This document shows, one piece after another, positions 34,525 to 45,263 of a stretch of 64,000 nt of DNA. Source of the DNA: Cercophora sp. LCS_1. Taxonomy: Eukaryota > Ascomycota > Sordariomycetes > Sordariales > Lasiosphaeriaceae. Within the stretch, counting starts at the first letter, position 1. The number at the start of each line of letters is the position of its first letter. A program made the position numbers and the translations under genes. The notes under the pieces are model-generated. The model searched no databases, had not been told where the DNA came from, and worked only from the letters and a program-made list of their open reading frames with translations. The stretch covers positions 930,001 to 994,000 of the forward strand of contig JAPZLL010000006.1 in assembly GCA_036250225.1 (NCBI GenBank). Reading direction: 5' to 3'.

Positions 34525-36988
34525 TTTGAAGTTGTGTGGTGTAGCCTCTGGACTGCCGGTGCGCAAGAGAGAGGGTTGTAGGACGAGGGCGTGGAGATGT
34601 CAAGTCCTGTCTATCGATAGAGTCCGCGACTGCAAGAACTTCAAGCAATGCCTCCTGAATATTGCTCTGCGATGTAGTCGACGAGTCGAAGTTGAGCGTG
34701 TCGAGCAAACTGGCTTCTGAGGCCGATGAGAAGAGCAGCTTTATACCTCGGGCCACCTCGTCCCAACAGGCTCCGATCAGACACAGCAGCTTGACCTACG
34801 TCTCGCTCGCACGACCCGCAGGAAGACTGTGCCATGGTCCAGGAAAGGGTCAGCCCCAAACATCGTGGAACGTTTGCCGCGATGAGCGAAATGAAGTGCT
34901 GTGACCCTGATCAAGGCAGGCTTCGAGCTCAGATGATACATCATATCTGAAGCAAGCGTCGGCATACGCTAGACTCTTCACGAGCTCGAACTTGGGGGTT
35001 GAGGGTGCCAGGTGAGACAGTTTGCCCAACCGGGACGAAGCCGTGGTGGGCGATGTGCGCCGTCCAGCAGAGGGGTTGAAGGTAGGATCTTGCAAACACG
35101 CTCAAAGGGGGGGCTCAGTGGGGATTCTGATGCAGCCAGGAGCACGGAGAGCAACCACCTACGAAGACTCTGCATGCGCCAATCGAGCAGCGTTGCCGTA
35201 CACTGTACCAGGTAGGTATGGGGCCAGACAGGCTGGCCGGGCCTTCGTCGGCCGATTGTTGTTCCCTCACGAAAGGGAGAAGCATCAGAGGCTGCTGGTA
35301 AAGAGCTCAATCGGATCATTGTGTCCCCCATAATCCCTGGCCGGCCATCCATTCAAAGCATCCATGCCTCTTCCCGCGACAAGGAAATGCCCCTAAGATT
35401 ATATATGGGCGATGTTGACGGCCGTGCAGAGCTTCCGGGATGCTGTGACCGTCGAGTCGTCTCGGGAGGCGCCCTGCAAGTGCCGGTCACGGTGGCCGCT
35501 CCGTGCGGTCCGCGTCGTGAGCAAACACGATCTGCAGCAACAATATGCCAACCCGGGACACAAGGAACAATCTGGACCACTTGAACCTCTTGCTTGGCCG
35601 TGTGTCAGTGAGCTGCTGCCTCCAACCAGGGTAGCGGGCAGCTGGAGGTGGTCCCCATCACGACAGGACATGCGTGGCTTGTGAACAACAGAGCAAACTT
35701 TTGCTAGTGCATCGTGACAGGCCAGTTGACGGCTTGGTGGCGTCGCACAAGAAGCAGCCCAGAACAGCAATCATGCAACCGGGTGTCTGGAAGACCAGCA
35801 CTGCTGAATTGCGAGAGAGCCGTGACGGCCAGCACGGATGAGCCATGGCCAGACCGGTGGTTTGGGAGGCTCTGTTCTTGTGGCTGACTTGTCACACGGA
35901 GCTGGACGCAGTTGTTGACATCTGCGGGTGCGGCAGGGCCCGGGTTCCCGGTTGCAATTGCTCGTCATTGATAGGCATGCCACCGTGTCGTTGTCGACGT
36001 CGTCATCGGCCACTGGTTTTGCCCTCTTGGCAACTTTATGGACTCCGACGTCGGGATTGGGCCCATTCCACTTCCGGGGTAGGTTTTGGCCTGAACAGCA
36101 TCGGTTGGACTTGTGTCTGGAGGGGTTTGTGTAACAAGACGACCCAACTCAAAGTCAGTTGACTCTTGAGGTTACCCTCCAAGTCCGATTGCCAAGAGAT
36201 AGCTCCTTATCGACACGTGACCGCCCTCAGAACCACAAGCTCACCGAGATTGTTCAACCAACAACGGGCAACCTTATTGGTCTAAATTCCCCGTTGTCAC
36301 CGAAAGTAGGCAGAAAGTGAGGCGGACTGCCGAGAGGCATTGGTTGCCTGATTTCCGTCGTGTTTCTGACCGGAAAGCGACGAGGACGTTTCCGCTCCAT
36401 CTCTCCACATTCACAAACCGCTGCCAACTGGACTCGAACACGCCTTGACTCGGCTCGAGTCCTCGTCGCCTCCCTGTATCTCGTCCCTCATTCGCCGCCC
36501 CGCTCATTTACCCTGTCCACGATTGAGCATTGCGGCTCTGAAGGTGTCCGGCTCGGCGGTGGGCGGCGACATTTTCCTCCTTGCGTTGTCTCCGGGCGTC
36601 GCCGAACTCTCGACACCGCTGTCCCGACCGACCTCGTCCCTCGTCGCCGGCTTTTCGCACTGCCTCTTTGACGTCTTCTGTCCCAGGTCGTTTGTCAGCG
36701 CCAGTTGTCAGTCGGGCTTGATTGTTAGTACCCAGCCATTTATGTCGTCTTCCCTTTCTGTCTGCGACCATTGTCCCTCCACCATTCTGTTTGTGAAGTA
36801 CTTCTCATCCCGGTTCCTGTTTCTGGACGGATAACGCCGCCTCTGAATCCCGCCTGACACGCCGCTAACATCGTTACAGAGCGCTGGTTGATCGCCGGCG
36901 AAAGTGGCATTTTTGGTTGACACAATGTTGGTTTGCCCGATGTGCGAGGCTTTCTGGCTGCGGCCTACTGACATATCCCTGCAGCATC
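34525..36988. other. upstream region of the first C2H2 gene
   Basis: This 2.5-kb stretch separates two divergent genes. The last 600 bp (36360-36988) are pyrimidine-rich with CT/TC runs, as in a long 5' leader of a fungal regulator. Small frames (for example minus 34517-34756) precede the Cys-rich gene and may be upstream ORFs. No domain is recognised. Confidence 0.45.
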
Positions 36989-39979
36989 ATGTCACGACTG
37001 CCTTATGGCCAGAACGACCGGGGCCAAGTAGGTTTTTTATATTTGCCTTTGCCTTCCCTGTCTGACTGTAGACCAGCATTTCAACATGAACGGTCATCCC
37101 CCGTCCGGCGGGCTTGCCCCAGACCAGGAATCCCTCTTCTTCGGCCAGCCAAGTAACTTCCAGTTTCTAGGGGGGGCCGGCCAAGGATCCTCCACAGCAT
37201 CCCATGATGCTATCCATGGTCATCATGATATCCTCCAATTACTTAGTTTGAGCCGTAGTGAGCCATGGACTCCATTGATGGCGACGACAACGTCTCGGAC
37301 CTCCAAGCAAAGGCACCCTGGTCTTGTCGACTTTCAGAACTTTGGTGATTACCGTAATACCGTTGCGGCCTCGGATTGTGAGGATTCCGGTTACCAGAGC
37401 ATGAGACATAGCGTCGTGGATGCCTCGATTTATGGCGACCCAGATCGCGGCACTGAGACTCAGAGCCTATTGCCGTTCGCGGAGCTTCAGCTGCATGGTC
37501 AACACCACGGCAGCCCAGATAGCATTTCCGTCGATGGCGGGCAACCTCCCAAGAGCACATGGCATCGTTCGGCCGCTAACCCAGATGCCGGAGTTATGAT
37601 GTGTCCGACATGCCAATGTCCTGTCAAGACCAAGGCCGAACTCAAGTAGGGCTTCCACCAGGCTACAGGCCTAAAGGGTTCCAGCTGACATCTTTTAGTA
37701 AACACACGCAACGCCACGAGAAGCCATTCCATTGCGACGTTCTAGGATGTAGGCGCAAGGAGGGGTTCGGCACTACTAACGACCTTACGCGGCATAAGCA
37801 GTCGGTCCACGGCATGGATGGCGTTAAATACCGCTGCTACGAAGGGACGTGCAAGAACAAGACCAAAGACTGGCCGCGAGCAGATAACTTCAAGCAGCAC
37901 CTCAAGAGGGTTCACGGAATCCATCTTCCTGCCGACGCTGATCTCAGCCCGTATGAATACAAGTAGGTGAATGAACCCAGCATGGGTGTCACAAGCTCAT
38001 TGTATCGCAGTAAGCAGGCAAGAACCAACGACCTGGCAGGGCTCGTCTCACCGGAGGCACAGCCCGACGTGCCTGTCCATCCCCAGCAACTTTCCCCGTG
38101 GCTCATGGATTCAGCCCAAGAGGTCGCCAGTCTCCCAAGCCAAGAGATTGAGTTTCCCCAGATGGCCCATAGTCAGATGGACCATAGCCAGATAGACCAC
38201 CACCGGGTGGACCATGACCAGATGGACCATGGCATCGACCTGTCTGATCACCAGGACCCTGCCCACGAGGCCGCCGAAGAGCCAGAAGATGACAACCAAG
38301 TAGAGCACACAGCTGAACAACCCATGGCCGCTAACCACCTCCACCTGGATATGGATCCAATCCTTCTTGATCTTGGCCATCAGCACAATCATCTCGGCGA
38401 GAACGGGACCGCAGCGCCGAGTGACATTTACCGGGACACACACCTTGACCGGCCGGATCGCCTCAGTCCCTCGGACTTGCTGATGCCAGCCGCACGAAGC
38501 CAGATGCTCCGCTCGTTCGAGGCATCCCGTTTAGACCTTGGCCAATTCCGTAACCGGGAGACCAGTAAAGTGGAAAATTCCCAACAGGACACGCCCCACG
38601 ATTCCCATCAACAGGCTCGTGCCCTTTCCCAGGAGCCTCACAGTAGTCTCAGGGAGAAGGATAATACTCGCTCTGCCAGTGGGGAGACCGTGGAGGATGC
38701 AAAAATCAGACGATCTGAGCCTGAAAGTAACCACACCACAGCCGGGGCGTCGGCTTCCGACGTCAAGGAGTTGCTTCGGAGCAAGACTCTCGACGAAACC
38801 GAGGCAAGCGCCTTTCTCGAGTCACTGATCGAAAAAGGCATGCTGGACAAGCTTGCGTCTAAACTCGGGTATCGGGTGGCCAGAGAAGAGGATGAAAGCA
38901 AAGAGGGGCCGCTCAGCCCAACAACTCAGAGCGGCGAGGACTCCAAAGAGACGAGCGATGCGAAGGATGGAGTCAATAAGGACAACAAGGACAACAAGTG
39001 CGGCGAGTGCGGCAAGATCTTCAAGCGCGCGTGTGAACTCAAGTACGTTAGCCCTCCCCTATCATGGCTGCCCCCACCATCACCAACTCCTCTAACATCC
39101 ACCAGAAAACACATGAAACGGCACCTGAAGCCGTACGCCTGTACTCACGTCTCCGACTGTGACAAGCGCTTCGGCAGTAAGAATGACTGGAAGCGCCACG
39201 AAAACAGCCAACACATCCAGCTCGAGTTCTGGCGCTGCACCGAGCGCCTCAAGGACAAGGAGCGCGTGGTATGCAACAAGATTTGCCACCGACGCGAGAC
39301 CTTTCGCCACCACCTCGACAAGGACCACGACATCAGGGACGCACTCGCGGTTGAGAAGCGCTGCACCGACTGCCGCAACGGCCGCAACTTTGAGTCGCGC
39401 TTCTGGTGCGGCTTCTGCCAAAAGACAATCGAGTTTGAGAAGAACGGCGGGCTCGCCTGGTCAGAGCGCTTCGACCACATTGACGCCCACTTCATCGGCA
39501 AAGGCGGACCGAAGCGTGACATTGCCGACTGGAAAAGCATCGAGTCGGAACCGCTCGAGACGTTCCAAGACATCCTGCCCGAGACACGACACATCAGGCC
39601 CACGGCCGAGTACCCAAGCGACTACGGGAGTGGTGCCGAAAACGAGGAAGAGCTTCGTCGGAGGGATCATCAGCCTCCTCGTAAGCGCCGCGCGGTTGAC
39701 GACGCGACTATCCTGGCGAGTAAACGGATGCGTCAGGAGAAGGGATTCAGGCCTATCGATTACAGCTCTGCGCTCTGGGTTTGCGTAAGTTTCTTCCTTC
39801 CTTTTCAGGTCACAATTTGCGAAATGGAAAGGCAAGCATGCTAATCAGTCCGCGCGCAGTGTGGTTGCCAGACCTGGTGGAGCCATGCCGGCACGACGAG
39901 ATGTATGGAGTGCAACCACGACTTTTGCATGGCGGATTGCGAGTTTGTCCTCCCCGAGAAGGAGGAGGATGAACGGTGA
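36989..39979 (+). CDS. Multi-finger C2H2 zinc-finger regulator with Cys-rich C-terminus
   Basis: Six exons, 36989-37027, 37077-37645, 37699-37962, 38011-39042, 39106-39784 and 39860-39979, give 900 residues. Six C2H2-type fingers are visible in two groups of three. Group one is residues 189-209 (split by an intron), 215-240 and 249-275. Group two is 621-641 (CGECGKIFKRACEL split by an intron), 647-671 (CDKRFGSKNDWKRHENSQH) and 679-709. C-terminal Cys pairs follow (CTDCRNGRNF, WCGFCQKT). After the last intron comes CGCQTWWSHAGTTRCMECNH with a final CMADC, a further metal-binding cluster. PPRKRRAVDD is a likely NLS. The segment between finger groups is disordered and holds a 15-nt repeat. It is probably a nuclear DNA-binding transcription factor; targets unknown. 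Confidence 0.86.
38159..38233 (+). repeat. five-copy 15-nt coding minisatellite in the first C2H2 gene
   Basis: Five units of 15 nt encode variants of Q-M-D-H-S (QMAHS, QMDHS, QIDHH, RVDHD, QMDHG). The unit length keeps the frame. The His/Asp-rich block lies in the disordered linker between the two finger groups. Confidence 0.85.
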
Positions 39980-40221
39980 GTAAGCAAGCGAGCGCGGATA
40001 AAATGGTTGGCTACGACATGATTATTGGATTCGATGACCTAACGACGAATGATGGACGACGGATCTGTTATGACTGAATGCTTGAATTACGCGCTTGTAT
40101 CATAACTTGATACCCACTCGGCAGCGGCGGCGGAGCATGTGTGGTTTACGGGTTTTGCGGCTGTTTCGAAGGATTCAAAGGATTTTTTTTCTCCTTACTT
40201 CGCATTCAAGTGTGTGTGTGT

Positions 40222-40236
40222 GGGTGGGTGGGTGGG
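40222..40236 (+). other. canonical G-quadruplex motif (G3T)3G3
   Basis: Four GGG runs separated by single T residues, the loop arrangement known to form very stable parallel quadruplexes. It lies 243 nt after the stop codon of the first C2H2 gene, so it may be in its 3' UTR and could form in RNA as well as DNA. It is flanked by a GT run upstream and GGTT repeats downstream (to 40263). Confidence 0.8.
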
Positions 40237-40375
40237 TGGTCGGTCAATCGGTTGGTTGGTTGGTTTCAAACCTTCGGGCGTTCATATGCGAGTCAATGAG
40301 CGGTAAAACTGTACCTTGCGTCGTCGCGTCGTCGCGACGGGTGATGCAACCGAACGGGAAAGGAGGGAGCCTATG

Positions 40376-40427
40376 GTGATGATGATGATGATGATGATGT
40401 GTGTGCGTGTGTGTGTGTGTGTGTGTC
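40376..40427 (+). repeat. compound (GAT)n-(GT)n microsatellite
   Basis: About seven GAT/TGA triplets run into an imperfect GT array with one GC interruption. It lies downstream of the first C2H2 gene. Confidence 0.9.
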
Positions 40428-43400
40428 GTGTGTTGTGTGTTGTGTGTTTGGATGATGGAACCTTTTTGGGACGGATAGCGGATCAAATGGGGCATTGGGC
40501 TTGGGTCTAGATATTTTTTTCTTTTTTCTTTTTTGGGATACGGATGGGATGTGATGGGCATGGAATCAAACTCGTCACACACCCATTCAATTCGACTGTT
40601 GGGCATATAGATAGGAGCATGACGCTGCGTGGAACTTGTGTAAACGTCTCGAAATGATTACAAAGCTGTCCCTTAGCCAGCCAGAATCCAGTGTGCACCC
40701 CCCGACCCTTCAGCTACTTGGCGCCCTCTTTTCGGCTTTTGCGTATGTGTGGATGGGGTGTTGTTGGGGCCCAGGCTCCAACCTTTTCAAACTCTTGGGT
40801 GCGGCTGACGATTATTGTTCAGGGTTTAGTGAGGTATTGATGCGTTTCGGCTGTTTTGTTGTCATCGGAGCAGGATACTGCGTTGGGCAATCGATGTATC
40901 TCAGCGGCGGCGCAAGTGTTTTGTGTCCAAGGTACTGTGGTAGGCCCGATATACGGCATCAGGTATGTGAATGGCTCGCAAAGGAAATCAAGAGGTAAGG
41001 CAACGTCCACGTCATCGTGCCTGTTCAGGCCATACAGGGTCGGGCAGGTTGACAGACGGGTTTGAAGAAGCTGTTGAAGAAAAACTCTGACAAGAGCCTC
41101 AACACCGGAACGGCAAGGCAGTTTACAGCTGTCTACGGATTGCGGTGGTTAGGTCGGATAGCTGCAGTGGCCTGTGAGAACAGAAGCTCGGATGGCAGGC
41201 AGACAAAGGTCCCCGACGGCGGCATGGTCAGGATCGCCAATGGCAGGTTGCGGCTGTTCCTTCGACAGTTGGCTGGGGAAGGGGGGCAGCCGCTGCGCAG
41301 ACGGGACGTGGTTGGCAAGTGTGCCCGTTGAGTCGAGCGAGCAGGAAACTGGGAATGCAGTGAGGCCCGCAGCGGCGGCCAGATTGGCGGCCGAGGGTCC
41401 CGAGCACGCGTCCATTCGGCGACGTTCAAACGAGTGAGCCTGGCAAGTCTTTGCGTTTCAACCGGCATCCCTCTGTTTGTCGGTCTGGGCCGCCGTGTTG
41501 GTCGGAACCCACGGTAATCTCGTCGGTTTGGCTTGGGAGGCTTGGCCCGTCATGCCAAGTGACAAGTGACGAACGCGACAAGGTCAAGGATGTCGAGTGT
41601 TTCTGCTCGCTTGTCCCGACCGGAGCGGAGTGGTGGCAACTTTCTCCAGACGCCCACGACGGCGGGGTGGTTCACTATCGTGCCTTGGCGCCGTGGGTTC
41701 CCTGGCAGGCAGGGGTGGCATCACCGGGCCTTGAACGCCCTGTCAGGTTGTGTTTCTGGGGCGCTGGGGCTGGTGCTAGGCTGGAGGGGAAACGGGCAGG
41801 GGTGCGGCCGCCGAGCACCTTCGGAGGGCAGACGAGCCGGTCGGTGGTGATGCGCGGGTGGGATGAGAAAGATTGCGAACATGAATGCGGTGTGAAAATT
41901 TTCGACATCAATTGCCGGTGCACTCTTTTCAGGAAAAGGACGCGCTGGTGCCTAAACAATCGAGGATCGAAAACAAAAGCACCTCTGGCGAGAGAGCGCG
42001 GATGGAGGGGCAGAAAGGCAACCACGCTATCTCTGACGCCTTTCCTGGGGGCCAATTGATGGATGACGTGCTGGCAGTGGACGTGTGGCTCACCGAACGG
42101 GGAATTTGAAAGAACGACAGCAAAGCTTCCATCGACACTGCCTCACTGCCACAGGTCGGTCCACCGTTCGTGCTGTTTCAGGGCGGGCACCTGCACGACC
42201 GCCAAAAAGCAGTGAGCCCAAAGGTGGATCTGTGGATCCCGCATCCGCACGATGTGATGCTTGTCTTGACTTATCGCGACTCACAGGGCGGTGTATTCAA
42301 TAGTGCACCGGTAGGCTGCCGGTAGCGCAGTGTGTCTGCTGGTTTTGGATCCCGACTTTTGTTGTATGACTTGCATCGGGCCCGCTCGCCTTGTTATCTC
42401 GAAGAAGGACTCGGTTAATCAAGCTCCCCGCATTTCCAGGGAAGCCGTCTACCATTCTCCGTTTCCTGATACCGAGCGGCGGATCGTTTAGATGGAGCTC
42501 GGTGTCAACAATTTCCACCTCACTGCCGCCCGTCCGGCGACGCAGATGGGGCGTCAGCAGAGCAGCCACTGCATTGAACGGGTTCCCGAGGCCGCGGTAA
42601 AGCGGCAATGTGCCCTCATCGAAACACCCCAAGACCAGAGCGACGCAGGGGGTCGCACCGCGCCTGAGCTGGTCGCTGGCTGCATTTGGTTATCAAAATA
42701 GAATAGCCGCGGGGCAACACTTGAGCCCGGGTCATTTGAATCACTGGGACGCAAAGACCGACTGCTGGACGGTAGCTGGGTCCCTTTGCTGCAACCTGGG
42801 GGCGGCGGGGCCAAGGGTCCGGGAAGGGTTCGCTTGCGTTTGGAATATCTGAATATTGCGAATCATGAAGCTGGCAGGCCGGTGCAGAGACGAGAGACGA
42901 GATGGACTGCTGCATGGCGAGATTGCGCTCTCATGTGACAGGTCAGTATACACGAGCCATGGCGGTGTCGCAAGTCCGCGACGCACGGGAGGAAGAGAGG
43001 GGTGGGTGGGAAGGTGAGGAAGATGCCGTGGACATGGATCAAGCCGTCCACTCTCGTTTCTTCCCACCGCTGGCCCATCCCTGATTACCCGCACGGGAAT
43101 CACCGCGCCCCGGGAGCAAGTTGAAGAGGTGGTTGACCGCCGAGAGGAGACATGCACGTCCAATCGCCGCCCAGATCGCCTGTGAGTGGTGTGATCAGGG
43201 ACGAGGGTCGGCAACCTTCACTTTGACCGGGCGCTGGACCCCACTTACAATGGCCAGTCTTGGATTGCGGTGCTGCTTCAAATCGGTATGCAACTGCCGC
43301 TGATCAAGTCTTGTTGCTTTGCGAAACGCGGCATACCTACCCAGTTGCAGCCACGACGGCGAACGAGAAACAACAACGCGGTCACGATGTTCCCAAGCCA

Positions 43401-45263
43401 GATGGATGGGTGACGGTGACTGCGACAAGGGGCGTTGGCCTCGATCGTGGATGGCTTGCCCAGCCCATGAAAGCGGGAAAATCTGCCTGGGCTGGGCCAG
43501 TGAGCGTGGGCGACAGTCGACGATGCGCCATAATGGACGCCTTGCCGCTACTACTGCGGTAGTGTCAGGAAAGACTGAGCCTATTTCAGGTTGCGCATCG
43601 TCAGGACTGCTTCGGATTGCGGTGGCCAGAACATCTCTTGACGAAACGTGGATCGGTCCAGGGATCGCAGGCTCAGGCCAGCCCAGGTCACTTCAGGTCG
43701 ACGAAATCGTTTCTTCTTCCGTCGCGGTTGAGAGCAGCCACACCGTCGGCCGTGGAGGGCGACGTGATGTGGAGTACGTACCCGCGCATTATGTACATCG
43801 CAGGGACATGGTGGTTAGCCAAGCCAGGGCACCAACCGATCGGAGGGTTGACGTTTGCGACAGCCAGACGAAGCCAGGTCTGTCCATGTCAGGTTGAGGG
43901 GTCTGTGTGTCAACAGATACCTTGTGGTCCAGGCCCAATGTATTGTACCGCGCAGGTATTCTACTGTAGGTCAGATGCAGAGCACGGAGATGTCGGGGCC
44001 CAGGTGGAATCCATTGTAACGTCAATCTCAGCTGGATGCCGTGGTCCCGCTGGGTGCCGGCGATAGGGAGGGGAGCAGAGCCGCAACTTGCTCTGCTTGG
44101 GCACGGTCGCGCTCGCGCCCGTCGTCCCGTGTTCCTCTCTGGCAGCGAACATTGTATTGTTTGTCGTTCGTGATCTCTCGTCAGGTTTACGCATCGGCGG
44201 GGTAATCTAGCGGTGCACAGGGCATGGGCCATATCGCGCGCTGTGCGATAATGGTCCGCGGGCGACATGGATCAAGCGACAAGCGACAGGCGTCACGTCG
44301 CGCTGGCTCGCGTGGTTTTGCAGTGATCGACCTGTCGACTGCCCGAGACTCGACATCCCGTCGAGGCCCGCTTTCCTCCGCAAAGCTATTCCCCTGTGAC
44401 GTTGCCGCTCGCTGTGCCGCAGTCCTTCCAGGTGTGGCGGAGAGAGCCCTAGCAGGCCAAGCCTCCAATCACGGCTGCTCGACTGATCAGCCATTCAACC
44501 AGGGGTCAGGAGTGCATTCCGAGCTTGCCCTGATAAGGCTAGAGCCCCTGCTCAGCCCCTGTCGTTGAGGTCAGGTACCTCTCTGCGAAAATACAGCGAG
44601 AGTGACAAGATGAGGCTCAAAGTCGATTTTCTTCGGGGTCAGCCAGGTCTCGCCCACTCTTGTCTGCCCGTCTGGTTCTCCTTCGCGCACCACTGACCAC
44701 CCCTCCGGACGGATGGCCGGCCATCAACACAGCACCCACCATGCCTTCACACAACCACGACACCCGAGGTACGTACCGCCCCGTGTACTCCCAGCTCCCC
44801 CGGGGCCCGGTTCAGGTTGGGGCCCATCCTTGGCCCGCAACACAGGTGCACCTGGCAAGCTGCCAGCCGGTGCCCATCTGCTTGCTGTGTCCGTCGTCTC
44901 ATTTATTATCCATCCTCCACGTCGCGTCCCTCGAGTCTGTTCCGTCTACCTCTGCATGCATCGCCACCATGCTCCAGCAGTCCACCCGTGGGGTTTCTTA
45001 TACACTCGCTTGCCATTGATGCTAGCCCTTGTCTCTGTTGGCGTCGAGTGAGCCTCCATCTCTTGTCTCTATATATCCACCTGCACCGCGCCGCAGCCTG
45101 CTCGACAAGCTCGGCATCTTGTCTTTGCACATACAGAACACGCGCACCTCCCACTTGCATCTCCCACTTGCATCTCGGTCAGGAACCAGGCTGTGAGGCT
45201 CTTGTTCAAACCACTCCCGACACCACGGCCTTCCCGAGCTGCCGCAGCCTTCCGCTTTGCACA

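Larger units (their letters stand above)
39980..45263. other. 5.3-kb non-coding stretch between the two C2H2 genes
   Basis: It contains the 3' flank of the first C2H2 gene (with G-rich and microsatellite tracts at 40.2-40.45 kb) and the long upstream region of the second. Frames up to 202 codons (41451-42059 plus) show no domain. A 13-nt direct duplication (TCCCACTTGCATC twice) lies at about 45150-45175. I see no tRNA or mobile element. Confidence 0.5.

Noticed and set aside
45150..45175. 13-nt tandem duplication TCCCACTTGCATC
   Set aside because: Too short and too near a probable leader to suggest a function; likely replication slippage.
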